A stretch of DNA of 21,308 nt from JAKOUL01 sp035378845 (GCA_035378845.1 DAOSUP010000022.1:1-21308), one strand, 5' to 3'. Shown: positions 1 through 7,359, numbered from the stretch's first letter. Program-made: numbers and translations. The notes: a model not told the origin generated them from the sequence alone.

Positions 1-31
1 TTAAAAGTAAAAATCTCAAATGTGGAATAAC

Positions 32-66
32 CTATAGCTTGTAATGAAAAGTTATAGATTTATTTT
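32..66 (+). terminator. Possible terminator of a gene upstream of the window
   Basis: Bases 32-40 and 49-57 form a 9-bp stem with one G-T pair and an 8-base loop, followed by a T-rich stretch (ATTTATTTTC). It could end transcription from a gene lying to the left of the window. The stem is AT-rich and the T-run is interrupted, so this is a weak call. Confidence 0.3.
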
Positions 67-74
67 CTGTTCCG

Positions 75-93
75 TTGTACTATGGACAATAGT
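75..93. promoter_or_regulatory. Operator-like dyad upstream of the first GH42 gene
   Basis: Two overlapping inverted repeats sit 40-55 bases before the start codon: TTGT (75-78) with ACAA (86-89), and ACTAT (79-83) with ATAGT (89-93). TTGTAC at 75-80 could also serve as a -35 box, but I see no good -10 box at standard spacing. The site may bind a regulator of the glycosidase gene; this is inference from symmetry alone. Confidence 0.25.
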
Positions 94-131
94 AAACAAC
101 CTTTTAAAATATAAAGATTAAGGTGTTTTTA

Positions 132-2150
132 ATGAAGAAACTGCTTTTTGGAGTAGCATATTATGATGAATATATGCCTTATGACCGTTTAAACGAAGAC
201 ATAAAAATGATGCTTGATGCAAAAATAAATACTGTGAGGATTGCTGAATCTACCTGGAGTACCATGGAACCCCAAGACGGTATTTTTGATTTTTCACATA
301 TAGATCGTGTTCTTGATGCCATGGAAAAAAATGGAATAAACGTTATAATAGGGACACCTACATATGCAATTCCTGCCTGGATGGCAAAATCATACCCTGA
401 GATAATTGCCGAGACAAAAAATGGACGTAGACTTTACGGTGCAAGGCAGATTATGGACATAACTCATCCAGCATATCTTTTTTATGCTGAAAGAGTCATA
501 AGAAAACTTATGGAGAGAGTTGCCAAACGAAAATGTGTAATAGGATATCAAATTGATAACGAAACAAAATATTACGATACCTCTTCACAGAACGTACAGC
601 AAAAATTTATAAAATACCTGAGGAAAAAGTTTAACGACGATTTAAAGGCTTTAAACCTTGAATTTGGACTTGATTATTGGAGCAACCGTATAAACAGTTG
701 GGAGGAATTCCCTGATGTAAGGGGAACAATAAATGGAAGCCTCGGAGCTGAATTTGATAAATTCCGAAGAATGCTTGTGGACGAATTCCTATCTTGGCAA
801 GCAGGAATTGTAAATGAATATAAAACTGAATCCCAATTTATTACACACAACTTTGATTTTGACTGGAGAGGCTATTCTTATGGACTCCAGCCCATGGTCA
901 ATCATTTTAATGCTTCAAAACCTCTGACAATAGCTGGATGCGACATTTACCATCCGTCACAGGACAAACTCACAGGCGAAGAAATTGCCTTTGGAGGCGA
1001 CATTACACGCAGTTTAAAGCAAGATAACTATCTTGTGATTGAAACACAGGCTCAGGGACATTTATCTTGGCTTCCATACAAAGGACAATTACGACTGCAA
1101 GCCTACAGTCATCTTGCATCTGGAGCAAATTCCGTGATGTACTGGCACTGGCATTCAATACACAATTCTGCAGAAACTTATTGGAAAGGTCTTTTAAGCC
1201 ATGACTTTGCCGAAAATGATACCTACCTTGAAGCAAAAGAGATAGGAAAAGAATTTGAAATTTTGGGAGAAAAACTCATCAATCTTAAAAAATCAAATAA
1301 AATCGCAATAATGGTGAGTAATGAGTCCCTTACTGCCCTTAATTGGTTTAAAATTGAAACAGGAATGATGTTTGGGGAAAGTATAGAGTACAATGACGTG
1401 CTCCGATGGATTTACAATGGGTTTTACAAAATGAACGCTGAATGTGATTTTATAACAGTTGAAAACGAAAATCTAAGTAAATATACACTTTTAATCCTAC
1501 CAGCTCTTTATGCTGTACCCGAAAGCACTTTAAAGCGTATAAATGACTTTGTAAAAAATGGAGGACATTTAATCTCCACATTTAAAACCGCTGTTGCAAA
1601 TGAAAATGTTAAGGTTTACAGTCAAACTATGCCGCACATAATAAATGAATGTCTCGGAGTTTCTTACAACCAATTCACAAAGCCAGAAGGAGTACTTCTT
1701 TCCCAAGAAAAATTTTCACTTCCAGAAGAAGACCGCAAGGTATTAGCTTTCATGGAGCTTTTAAAGCCAAGCACTGCAGAAGTGATGGCTTCATATGAAC
1801 ACTATGCATGGAATTCTTATGCTGCCATAACGCAGAATAAATTCGGCAGTGGTCTTGCAACCTATATAGGCTGCTTTACATCAGAAAGCTATTTAATGGC
1901 AATCCTTGAGGACTGCCTTAAAAAAGCAGGGCTCTGGGGAGATGAACAAAAATATTCCTTCCCAGTAATAATCAGGAAAGGCACAAATGATTTCGGAAAA
2001 GAAATAATTTATTTCTTTAACTATTCAAAAGAAGAACAGAAAATTACATACAAAGGCAGCGAAGGCATAAACCTTTTTGAAGATAAAAAAATTAAAGATG
2101 GAGATACTATCACCATAAAGCCTTGGAATCTTGTAATTATTGAAAATTGA
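132..2150 (+). CDS. GH42 family glycosidase (beta-galactosidase-like)
   Basis: A 672-residue cytoplasmic glycoside hydrolase of family 42, which removes terminal beta-galactosyl or alpha-L-arabinopyranosyl residues with retention. The N-terminal barrel carries the acid/base Glu144 in the motif IDNE and the nucleophile Glu304 in LVIETQ, each after the expected beta strand. A trimerisation-type domain follows (about 390-600) and a short C-terminal beta domain ends the protein. The Cys cluster that binds zinc in many GH42 enzymes is absent, unlike the second GH42 at 16971. I chose ATG 132 because AAGGTG (120-125) lies at good spacing; a GTG at 123 would overlap that site. No signal peptide is seen. 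Half of its 22 Arg codons are CGN, whereas most neighbours use AGA/AGG, which hints at separate ancestry. Family assignment is firm, substrate is not. Confidence 0.9.
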   Translation: MKKLLFGVAYYDEYMPYDRLNEDIKMMLDAKINTVRIAESTWSTMEPQDGIFDFSHIDRVLDAMEKNGINVIIGTPTYAIPAWMAKSYPEIIAETKNGRRLYGARQIMDITHPAYLFYAERVIRKLMERVAKRKCVIGYQIDNETKYYDTSSQNVQQKFIKYLRKKFNDDLKALNLEFGLDYWSNRINSWEEFPDVRGTINGSLGAEFDKFRRMLVDEFLSWQAGIVNEYKTESQFITHNFDFDWRGYSYGLQPMVNHFNASKPLTIAGCDIYHPSQDKLTGEEIAFGGDITRSLKQDNYLVIETQAQGHLSWLPYKGQLRLQAYSHLASGANSVMYWHWHSIHNSAETYWKGLLSHDFAENDTYLEAKEIGKEFEILGEKLINLKKSNKIAIMVSNESLTALNWFKIETGMMFGESIEYNDVLRWIYNGFYKMNAECDFITVENENLSKYTLLILPALYAVPESTLKRINDFVKNGGHLISTFKTAVANENVKVYSQTMPHIINECLGVSYNQFTKPEGVLLSQEKFSLPEEDRKVLAFMELLKPSTAEVMASYEHYAWNSYAAITQNKFGSGLATYIGCFTSESYLMAILEDCLKKAGLWGDEQKYSFPVIIRKGTNDFGKEIIYFFNYSKEEQKITYKGSEGINLFEDKKIKDGDTITIKPWNLVIIEN

Positions 2151-2159
2151 AACAAAAAT

Positions 2160-3089
2160 CTATATATTGCCTTTTCCGAAATTTATTGCAAGCTTTGCAT
2201 AAAAATCTTCAAGAGTAAAGCGTGAGTCAATAGTATGGTAAACACGTATAGCCCTATTATTCTGCTTATAAATATAATACATTTCCTTTGAAAAAAGTGG
2301 GGCGGGAATCCAATCGTAGTTTCCACGGTTATTTTCCTCTAAAAGCACAGTGACCGTGGCTTGGTCACCGAGCCCCCAGCTTTCTCCATGAGGCCAAGGA
2401 ACATAAAAATCCATCTTATTATTGAATTCAACCATCTGTTCAAAAAGGTACTTCCCTATTTCACCACAGGGCGCTACTCTGTATTGAAGTTCAGCCAGAG
2501 AAACTTCCGTTTGTTTATACACATCTTCTGGAATCTGCCAAAGGGGCATTTGAGAAGAAAACACAATATTTGCAGCGGCAATATCCTGCAGTAAATTAAA
2601 TTCAAACCCTCCCGAAGGATAAGGTCCTCCTCCTATCCAAACAGCAGTCATTCTTGAACATATTTCTGGCTTTTTAAGTATGGCAGAGGCAAGGTCAGTA
2701 AGGCATCCCTGAAAAACAGCATAAAGAGGAAGTGGGTCATCTTTCATAGCTTCTTCAATTATAAAGTCTGCTCCTTCTGAATCCAAAGCTGTTTTTTCAT
2801 CTGGAAGAGGAATTTCACTTCCCTTCAGCACGTTATACTTGCCCTTTAATCCCATTAAATCCAAAACTTTTAATATCTCGTCATAACTGGCCTGCATAGT
2901 CTGTCTCTCACCATAAAAGCTATGGTTAGCTTCAAAATGTCCAGCAATTATACCTTTTATGCAAAATTGCGGTGTCATCAGGTGATGTACTAAGGCAAAT
3001 TGATCATCTGCTTCGTTTTTACAGTCCGTGTGGATTATAAGCCTTATTTTTTTATTTTCTGGGACTTTGTACTTATATTTATCAAACAT
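2160..3089 (-). CDS. Nucleoside hydrolase (inosine/uridine-preferring type)
   Basis: A 309-residue protein of the nucleoside hydrolase fold, which cleaves the N-glycosidic bond of ribonucleosides to base and ribose using a calcium ion. The N-terminal metal motif is a variant, with Asp22, Asp28 and Asp29 in TDCKNEADDQ. The mid region WIGGGPYPSGGFEFN (151-165) matches the family's GG...EfN stretch that contacts ribose, and Asp242 in GLGDQA is the likely last calcium ligand. The start has an excellent AAAGGAGGA site (minus strand, about 3096-3104). It converges on the GH42 gene with only 9 bases between stop codons and no terminator hairpin there. Three of eight Arg codons are CGN. The deviating motif leaves open another ribosyl or glycosyl substrate. 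Confidence 0.82.
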   Translation of the reverse strand: MFDKYKYKVPENKKIRLIIHTDCKNEADDQFALVHHLMTPQFCIKGIIAGHFEANHSFYGERQTMQASYDEILKVLDLMGLKGKYNVLKGSEIPLPDEKTALDSEGADFIIEEAMKDDPLPLYAVFQGCLTDLASAILKKPEICSRMTAVWIGGGPYPSGGFEFNLLQDIAAANIVFSSQMPLWQIPEDVYKQTEVSLAELQYRVAPCGEIGKYLFEQMVEFNNKMDFYVPWPHGESWGLGDQATVTVLLEENNRGNYDWIPAPLFSKEMYYIYKQNNRAIRVYHTIDSRFTLEDFYAKLAINFGKGNI

Positions 3090-3120
3090 AAAAGGTCCTC
3101 CTTTGTTCTAAGTAGGTTTG

Positions 3121-3149
3121 ATTATAACAGAATCCACTTCGCTCTTCAA
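3121..3149 (-). promoter_or_regulatory. Promoter of the nucleoside hydrolase gene
   Basis: On the minus strand TTGAAG (3149-3144) is followed after exactly 17 bases by TATAAT (3126-3121), with a TG dinucleotide one base before the -10 box (extended -10). The predicted start leaves a short leader containing the strong ribosome-binding site. Confidence 0.65.
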
Positions 3150-3159
3150 TGAATATATA

Positions 3160-3168
3160 TGCTACAAT
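3160..3168 (+). promoter_or_regulatory. Extended -10 promoter for the amidohydrolase gene
   Basis: TGCTACAAT is a TGn plus near-consensus -10 box. I see no good -35 box, as is common for extended -10 promoters. The expected start near 3175 lies just ahead of the AAAGGAGG site at 3176-3183, which also argues that translation begins at ATG 3194 rather than at upstream in-frame codons. Confidence 0.45.
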
Positions 3169-3193
3169 TTACAAAAAAGGAGGTATTAATCTT

Positions 3194-4426
3194 ATGGATA
3201 GAGATACTCTTTCAAAGATCATAGAAGAAAAGATAAACAGTGTAAAGATTATAGATGTACATACCCATTTATATCCTCCTTTCTTTGAGAAACTTCTCTT
3301 AAGAGGACTTGATGAGCTTCTTACCTATCACTATTTAATTGCAGAAACATTAAGGTATATTCCCATAGATCCTGATAAATTTTTTGCTCTACCAAAGAAA
3401 GAGCAGTCTGAGATTATATGGAAAACTTTATTTATTGAAAGATCTCCTATTAGTGAAGCAGCAAAAGGTGTGATCACCACATTAAATGAGTTTGGATTAG
3501 ATTTAGAAAAAAGAGATTTGGAAGAATATAGAAGATTTTTCTCTTCCTTATCCTTAGAGGAACATATAGACCTTGTATTTGAAAAGGCAAATGTGGATTA
3601 TGTGGTTATGACCAATGATCCACTGGATATGGAAGAGATGAACTACTGGCAAAATAATCTTTCTTTAGACCCTCGTTTTAAACCTGCTATGAGACTTGAT
3701 AAACTTTTGGATTTCAGAAACTTCTTGAAGACTCTGAGAGATAAAGGATATGATATAGATACGGAGCTGAATGAAAAAACTATCAAAGAACTTAAAAGAT
3801 TTTTAGAAGATTCCTATCATCTGATGAATCCCCTATATGCTGCTATATCCTTACCTCCAGACTTTAAATTCCCTGAAAATTCGGAGAGAGAAAGGATATT
3901 AAGAGAGGTTATCTTACCCTTCTCTGAAGAATTTAATATCCCTCTTGCCCTTATGATTGGAGCAAAGAGAAGGGTAAACCCTTTTTTAAGAGAAGCAGGA
4001 GATGGTATAGGAAAAGGCGATATTACAGCTATTGAAAATCTATGCAGAGAATATCCCAACAATAAATTTTTAGTGACCATGCTTTCTCGGGAAAATCAGC
4101 ATGAACTCTGTGTTACTGCAAGGAAGTTTTCAAATTTAATGATCTTTGGATGCTGGTGGTTTTTAAACAATCCAAGTTTGATAAAAGAGATTACAAAGAT
4201 GCGTATAGAACTTTTAGGATTCTCTTTTATCCCTCAGCATTCTGATGCAAGGGTATTAGATCAACTTGTATATAAATGGAAGCATGCTAAGAGGGTAATT
4301 AGTGATGTATTAATAGAAAAATATGATGAACTCCTTAAAACAGGATGGGTCTTAAAACCAGAAGAGATTGAAAGGGATATTTATAATCTATTCCGAGGGA
4401 ATTTTATCGCATTTTTAGAAAAATAA
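3194..4426 (+). CDS. Uronate isomerase-like amidohydrolase superfamily protein
   Basis: A 410-residue metal-dependent enzyme of the amidohydrolase fold, related to glucuronate isomerase (UxaC). The metal motif DVHTH (21-25) begins the barrel; LLLRGLDELLTYHYL (34-48), the GCWWF motif (319-323), HSDAR (349-353) and YKW (360-362) match the distant UxaC-like group seen in many uncharacterised glucuronate isomerase homologues. Classical UxaC is about 470 residues, so this is short for the family. ATG 3194 is preferred over an in-frame ATG at 3149 because of the AAAGGAGG site 10 bases upstream and the promoter between them. It ends at a shared hairpin with the convergent superoxide reductase gene. 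No other hexuronate catabolic genes are nearby, so the substrate may not be glucuronate. Confidence 0.7.
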   Translation: MDRDTLSKIIEEKINSVKIIDVHTHLYPPFFEKLLLRGLDELLTYHYLIAETLRYIPIDPDKFFALPKKEQSEIIWKTLFIERSPISEAAKGVITTLNEFGLDLEKRDLEEYRRFFSSLSLEEHIDLVFEKANVDYVVMTNDPLDMEEMNYWQNNLSLDPRFKPAMRLDKLLDFRNFLKTLRDKGYDIDTELNEKTIKELKRFLEDSYHLMNPLYAAISLPPDFKFPENSERERILREVILPFSEEFNIPLALMIGAKRRVNPFLREAGDGIGKGDITAIENLCREYPNNKFLVTMLSRENQHELCVTARKFSNLMIFGCWWFLNNPSLIKEITKMRIELLGFSFIPQHSDARVLDQLVYKWKHAKRVISDVLIEKYDELLKTGWVLKPEEIERDIYNLFRGNFIAFLEK

Positions 4427-4452
4427 AGGGGGGAATATTTATATCCCCCCTT
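4426..4452. terminator. Bidirectional terminator between convergent genes
   Basis: A perfect 8-bp stem AAGGGGGG (4426-4433) and CCCCCCTT (4445-4452) with an 11-base loop lies between two genes that end facing each other. The T-rich flank on the minus side (revcomp of 4411-4425) supports termination there; the plus-side T-run is poor. Confidence 0.6.
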
Positions 4453-4458
4453 ACCCAC

Positions 4459-4848
4459 TTAAAACTTAAGATCTAAAGAATTCTCCCAAAGACCATGGAT
4501 ATTGCAATAAGATGCAGCATATAGCTTTCCTTCTTTTGAAGTTTTAAATGAAACCTCTCCTACAGGCTCTGTATATACTCCGCTCGTATCTGGTCCTTGG
4601 ATTGATGCCCCATGAGATGAGAAGTCAAATTTTGCAATCTGATAGGGATATTTCTCTCCATCAGGTAAGAAATATAATTCAATCCAAGCAATATGGTGAG
4701 CAGAAGTATTAGGATGAGGAATCTCTTTTCCTACAGACACCCTAACTTTTACTCCCTTTTCCTTATCTTTCTCAAGTATCTCAATCACAGGAACATGTTT
4801 TTCTTTTGTCCAGTCAGCTTCTTGAAATAATTCTTTAAACTTTTCCAT
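4459..4848 (-). CDS. sorA: Superoxide reductase (neelaredoxin type, one iron centre)
   Basis: A 129-residue protein that reduces superoxide to hydrogen peroxide at a mononuclear Fe(His)4(Cys) site, usually with rubredoxin as donor; typical of anaerobes surviving brief oxygen exposure. All iron ligands are visible: His18 (EKHVPVIE), His45 (PHPN), His51 (AHHIAW), Cys115 and His118 (CNIHG). Glu16 and Lys17 match the conserved sixth-ligand Glu and catalytic Lys. The N-terminal desulforedoxin domain of two-iron desulfoferrodoxins is absent, so this is the short class. The start has an AGGAGGTGA site. Its promoter overlaps that of the divergent fabI gene. No rubredoxin gene is in the window. Confidence 0.93.
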   Translation of the reverse strand: MEKFKELFQEADWTKEKHVPVIEILEKDKEKGVKVRVSVGKEIPHPNTSAHHIAWIELYFLPDGEKYPYQIAKFDFSSHGASIQGPDTSGVYTEPVGEVSFKTSKEGKLYAASYCNIHGLWENSLDLKF

Positions 4849-4880
4849 TATTTCACCTCCTAATAATTAAAATCATTCTT

Positions 4881-4922
4881 ATTTTATAACCATATTGGTA
4901 GTAATTCAAGTCGTGCTATAAT
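4881..4922. promoter_or_regulatory. Overlapping divergent promoters for superoxide reductase and fabI
   Basis: Plus strand: TTGGTA (4895-4900), 16-base spacer, TATAAT (4917-4922), leading to fabI. Minus strand: TTGAAT (4909-4904), 17-base spacer, TAAAAT (4886-4881), leading to the superoxide reductase gene. The two -35 boxes are only a few bases apart and each lies inside the other promoter's footprint, so polymerase should not be able to occupy both at once. Confidence 0.6.
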
Positions 4923-4948
4923 GTTAAAAAAAGAAAGGGGTACATCCT

Positions 4949-5713
4949 ATGTTAGAAGGTAAAAAATTCGCTGTTTTTAATGTGGCAAACAAAAAAAGTA
5001 TCGCTTGGGCTATTGCTCAGTCCATTACAAAATTGGGAGGAGAGGTAATTATTGGATATCAAAACGAAAGGCTCAGAGAAAATGTAGAAGAGTTAATTAC
5101 AGAGCTTCCTAAAAAACCATTTATTGTTGAATGTGATGCATCTGAAGATGAAAATATAGAGAAAGTTGCTGAAGAAATAGAGAAGAATGTAGGCAAGATT
5201 GATGGATTTGTGCATTCTATAGCCTATGCACCTTCAGATGCCCTAAAAAATCCCTTTATTCAAACCACAAAAGATGCATTTCTTACTACTATGGATATAA
5301 GTGTATACTCCTTTGTGGCTATGACAAGAATTTTTAAGAGGATTTTAAATACGCCTGCAAGTATTGTAACTTTAACCTATTATGGCTCTGAAAAAGTTAT
5401 CCCCAATTATAATGTGATGGGGGTTGCAAAAGCAGCATTAGAAGCTTCTATAAGATATTCAGCCTATGAACTTGGAGGAGAAAATATAAGAGTAAATGCT
5501 ATATCTGCAGGTCCTCTAAGCACCCTTGCAGCCAGAGGAATATCCCGCTTCACTGATATGCTTTCATATCATAAAGAAAGAGCACCACTACAAAGAAATA
5601 TTGAGTATAGAGAAGTTGGAGATACTGCAGCCTTTCTTCTTAGTGAACTTTCCTCTGGGATCACAGGAGAAATCATCTATGTAGATGCGGGATACAATAT
5701 AATGGGGATGTAG
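4949..5713 (+). CDS. fabI: Enoyl-[acyl-carrier-protein] reductase, FabI type
   Basis: A 254-residue short-chain dehydrogenase that reduces trans-2-enoyl-ACP with NAD(P)H in the last step of each fatty-acid elongation cycle. The stretch TLTYYGSEKVIPNYNVMGVAK (141-161) aligns with E. coli FabI and gives catalytic Tyr154 and Lys161 plus the extra FabI tyrosine at 144; the Y-x6-K spacing separates it from ordinary SDR reductases (Y-x3-K). The N-terminal nucleotide loop is of the atypical FabI form (NVANKKSIAWAIA, 11-23), and the C-terminus GITGEIIYVDAGYNIMG is characteristic. The start has AAAGGGG at suitable spacing. It stands apart from other fatty-acid genes and sits on its own promoter. FabI is the target of triclosan-class inhibitors. 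Confidence 0.93.
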   Translation: MLEGKKFAVFNVANKKSIAWAIAQSITKLGGEVIIGYQNERLRENVEELITELPKKPFIVECDASEDENIEKVAEEIEKNVGKIDGFVHSIAYAPSDALKNPFIQTTKDAFLTTMDISVYSFVAMTRIFKRILNTPASIVTLTYYGSEKVIPNYNVMGVAKAALEASIRYSAYELGGENIRVNAISAGPLSTLAARGISRFTDMLSYHKERAPLQRNIEYREVGDTAAFLLSELSSGITGEIIYVDAGYNIMGM

Positions 5714-5737
5714 CTTGTTAATAAATAGAGCCTAAAA

Positions 5738-6634
5738 TTATAAGGAATTTTCCTTTATTACTTTATTTCTTAATGTTCCAACATTTTCTACTATGCATTC
5801 TACTGTATTTTCTGGATATATAGGTGCAATCCCTGATGGTGTGCCTGTAGCTATAATATCCCCTGCTTCTAAGGTTAAGTGCTTAGAGATATAGGATATT
5901 ATCTGAGGGATTTTAAATAACATATTTTTAGTATTATTCTTTTGCCTTACTTCTCCATCTACTCTTAATTCAATATTTAAATTATGGGGATCTTTAATAT
6001 CTTCTTTTAAAACTAAATATGGACCTACAGGACAAAAGGTATCAAAACTTTTTGATCTAAACCATGGATTTGTCTTCTTGAAATCTTCAGTCTGCATATC
6101 CCTTGCAGTTACATCATTAACCACTGTATATCCTAATATATAATGATAGGCATCTTCTTCCTTTATATATTTACCTCTCTTTTTAATTATTACACCAAGC
6201 TCTACCTCTGGATCTACCCTTGTAAGAAATGAAGGATAAACAATAAAATCTTCATGCCCAATTAAAGCTGAGGAGGATTTACAGAAAAATATAGGTTCCT
6301 TAGGAGCTTCATCTCCTAACTCCTTAGCATGTTCCACATAATTTTTCCCAAGAGCTAAGATCTTTTGTGGCCTTAAAATTGGGGGTAAAAATGTAAAACT
6401 TTCCTCTGTAAGGAAATATGAAAACTCATGTTCTAAAATAAAATTAAGAATTTTCTCAATATAAGAGTATAAATTATCCATATATAAGAGCTCATCAATA
6501 TTATGAAAATTTTTAATAGAATTCTCATAAAGGGCAGAATACATAATTAAAGCCTTAGAAAAGTTAAGCATCTTTCCTTCATATTCAAGACCTATAAATG
6601 TTCTTTCTCCAGATTTACAATTCGCAATTCTCAT
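5738..6634 (-). CDS. Fumarylacetoacetate hydrolase (FAH) family enzyme
   Basis: A 298-residue protein of the FAH fold, whose members hydrolyse or isomerise acylpyruvates and 2-hydroxy-dienedioates using Mg or Mn. The family core starts at PQKILALGKNYVEHAKE (89-105); the metal ligands are Glu143 and Glu145 in DPEVELG and Asp174 in VVNDVTARD; GTPSG (264-268) closes the active site. Residues 1-85 form the poorly conserved N-terminal domain. I start at ATG 6634 because GGGAGG lies 7 bases upstream; a longer frame reaching 6697 would run through the -10 and -35 boxes. Enzymes of this group are often labelled 2-hydroxyhepta-2,4-diene-1,7-dioate isomerase or acylpyruvase without proof; no aromatic catabolic genes lie near it, so the substrate is unknown. 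Confidence 0.85.
   Translation of the reverse strand: MRIANCKSGERTFIGLEYEGKMLNFSKALIMYSALYENSIKNFHNIDELLYMDNLYSYIEKILNFILEHEFSYFLTEESFTFLPPILRPQKILALGKNYVEHAKELGDEAPKEPIFFCKSSSALIGHEDFIVYPSFLTRVDPEVELGVIIKKRGKYIKEEDAYHYILGYTVVNDVTARDMQTEDFKKTNPWFRSKSFDTFCPVGPYLVLKEDIKDPHNLNIELRVDGEVRQKNNTKNMLFKIPQIISYISKHLTLEAGDIIATGTPSGIAPIYPENTVECIVENVGTLRNKVIKENSL
5742..5755. terminator. Weak hairpin at the convergent ends of fabI and the FAH gene
   Basis: AAGGA (5742-5746) pairs with TCCTT (5751-5755) around a 4-base loop, followed on the plus strand by TTATTACTTTA. It overlaps the last codons of the FAH-family gene. The stem is short, so it is only a possible terminator for fabI. Confidence 0.3.
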
Positions 6635-6668
6635 CTTATATCCTCCCAAAAAAGAAAAATTAAACACT

Positions 6669-6697
6669 ATATTATTTAACTTCTGCTTAATTTTCAA
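6669..6697 (-). promoter_or_regulatory. Promoter of the FAH-family gene
   Basis: On the minus strand TTGAAA (6697-6692) is followed after 17 bases by TAATAT (6674-6669), about 35 bases ahead of the chosen start codon. Confidence 0.5.
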
Positions 6698-6765
6698 GGG
6701 GCATAAAAAGTACTCTTAGTAACCATCTTTAGTAAATATTAATTGATATTTTTTAAAACCTTATA

Positions 6766-6794
6766 TTTACATTTTTTTTTAAATATGCTATTTT
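6766..6794 (+). promoter_or_regulatory. Candidate promoter for the RRM leader transcript
   Basis: TTTACA (6766-6771) and TATTTT (6789-6794) are separated by 17 bases. A transcript starting near 6801 would run through the hairpin at 6861-6899 before reaching the RRM gene at 7029. The -10 box is imperfect, and the surrounding AT-rich DNA makes chance matches likely. Confidence 0.35.
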
Positions 6795-6852
6795 ATTCTA
6801 AAGGTTACTTTAGTTATGGAATGGTGCTATTTGAGAGAAAATGAAGATTTGT

Positions 6853-6899
6853 AAAAAAGAGCTTAAGACATCTGTATAGGTGTATCTTAAGCCTTTTTT
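6853..6899 (+). terminator. Intrinsic terminator inside the RRM gene leader
   Basis: GCTTAAGA (6861-6868) pairs with TCTTAAGC (6885-6892); CATC (6869-6872) pairs with GGTG (6879-6882) across a 2-base bulge, giving a 6-base loop. Six Ts follow at 6894-6899, and an A-run at 6853-6858 could extend the stem, so it could act in both directions. No recognised gene ends here: it lies between a candidate promoter and the RRM gene in the same direction, so it either ends a short RNA of about 100 nt or acts as an attenuator. Confidence 0.65.
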
Positions 6900-7028
6900 A
6901 TTCCTCAGGCAGGAAAGTGAGGTGAAGGTTACCGAGGGTATTAAAGATCCAGAGTTTTTAAAGGGTTCCGGAATGCTCCCGTAAAAAGCTTCCCCAAAAA
7001 TCTTAAAACTTTTCCTTGAGGTGAAAAA
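6900..7028 (+). promoter_or_regulatory. Leader region of the RRM protein gene
   Basis: This 129-base stretch ahead of the RRM start codon is richer in G and C than the surrounding intergenic DNA and has several short pairings: CCTCA with TGAGG near 6903-6922, TACC with GGTA near 6929-6940, and the palindrome TTCCGGAA near 6966-6973. No open frame of note is present. It ends in GAGGTG five bases before the ATG. I compared it by eye with common riboswitch signatures (c-di-GMP-I, TPP, glycine, M-box, ZTP) and found no fit. It may be a cold-shock or autoregulatory leader, which is inference. Confidence 0.35.
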
Positions 7029-7322
7029 ATGAGTAAGACTTTGTACGTAGGTAATTTACCTTGGTCTACAACAGAAGATGAGTTAAAGGCTGTATTTGCA
7101 AGTTATGGCACTGTATATTCTGTAAGAATTATCTCTGACAGAAATACAGGAAGATCCAAGGGATTTGGATTTGTAGAAGTAGATGATGCAGCAGCCCAGA
7201 AAATGATCACTGACCTTAACAATAGTGAGTTAAAGGGAAGGAAAATCATTGTTAATGAAGCAAAAGCGAGAGAAGAAAGACCAAGAGATGATAGACCAAG
7301 AGAAAGAAGAAACCGAATCTAA
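7029..7322 (+). CDS. RRM-domain RNA-binding protein
   Basis: A 97-residue single RNA-recognition-motif protein like those of cyanobacteria and other bacteria, which bind single-stranded RNA and are often cold-induced. The RRM fills residues 4-78 with RNP2 LYVGNL (5-10) and RNP1 KGFGFVEV (44-51), including the aromatic residues Tyr6, Phe46 and Phe48 that stack on RNA bases. The tail (80-97) is dense in Arg with Glu/Asp (REERPRDDRPRERR), replacing the Gly-rich tail of the cyanobacterial forms. The start has GAGGTG five bases upstream. It is monocistronic, bounded by the leader terminator at 6853 and a strong terminator at 7360. The physiological RNA targets cannot be told from sequence. Confidence 0.93.
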   Translation: MSKTLYVGNLPWSTTEDELKAVFASYGTVYSVRIISDRNTGRSKGFGFVEVDDAAAQKMITDLNNSELKGRKIIVNEAKAREERPRDDRPRERRNRI

Positions 7323-7359
7323 TTTATGAAATATAGAGCTTAAGATACTTAATAATATG

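Noticed and set aside
3149..3193. Longer N-terminus for the amidohydrolase from ATG 3149
   Set aside because: It would place the start upstream of the extended -10 box at 3160-3168, and the strong AAAGGAGG site serves ATG 3194.
6900..7028. Known riboswitch in the RRM leader, suggested by a GGTTACCGA word like the 3' end of the c-di-GMP-I aptamer
   Set aside because: The remaining conserved parts of that aptamer (the CAGGGCAAACC and GACGCAAAGCCTCCGG regions) are absent, and no other common riboswitch signature fits.
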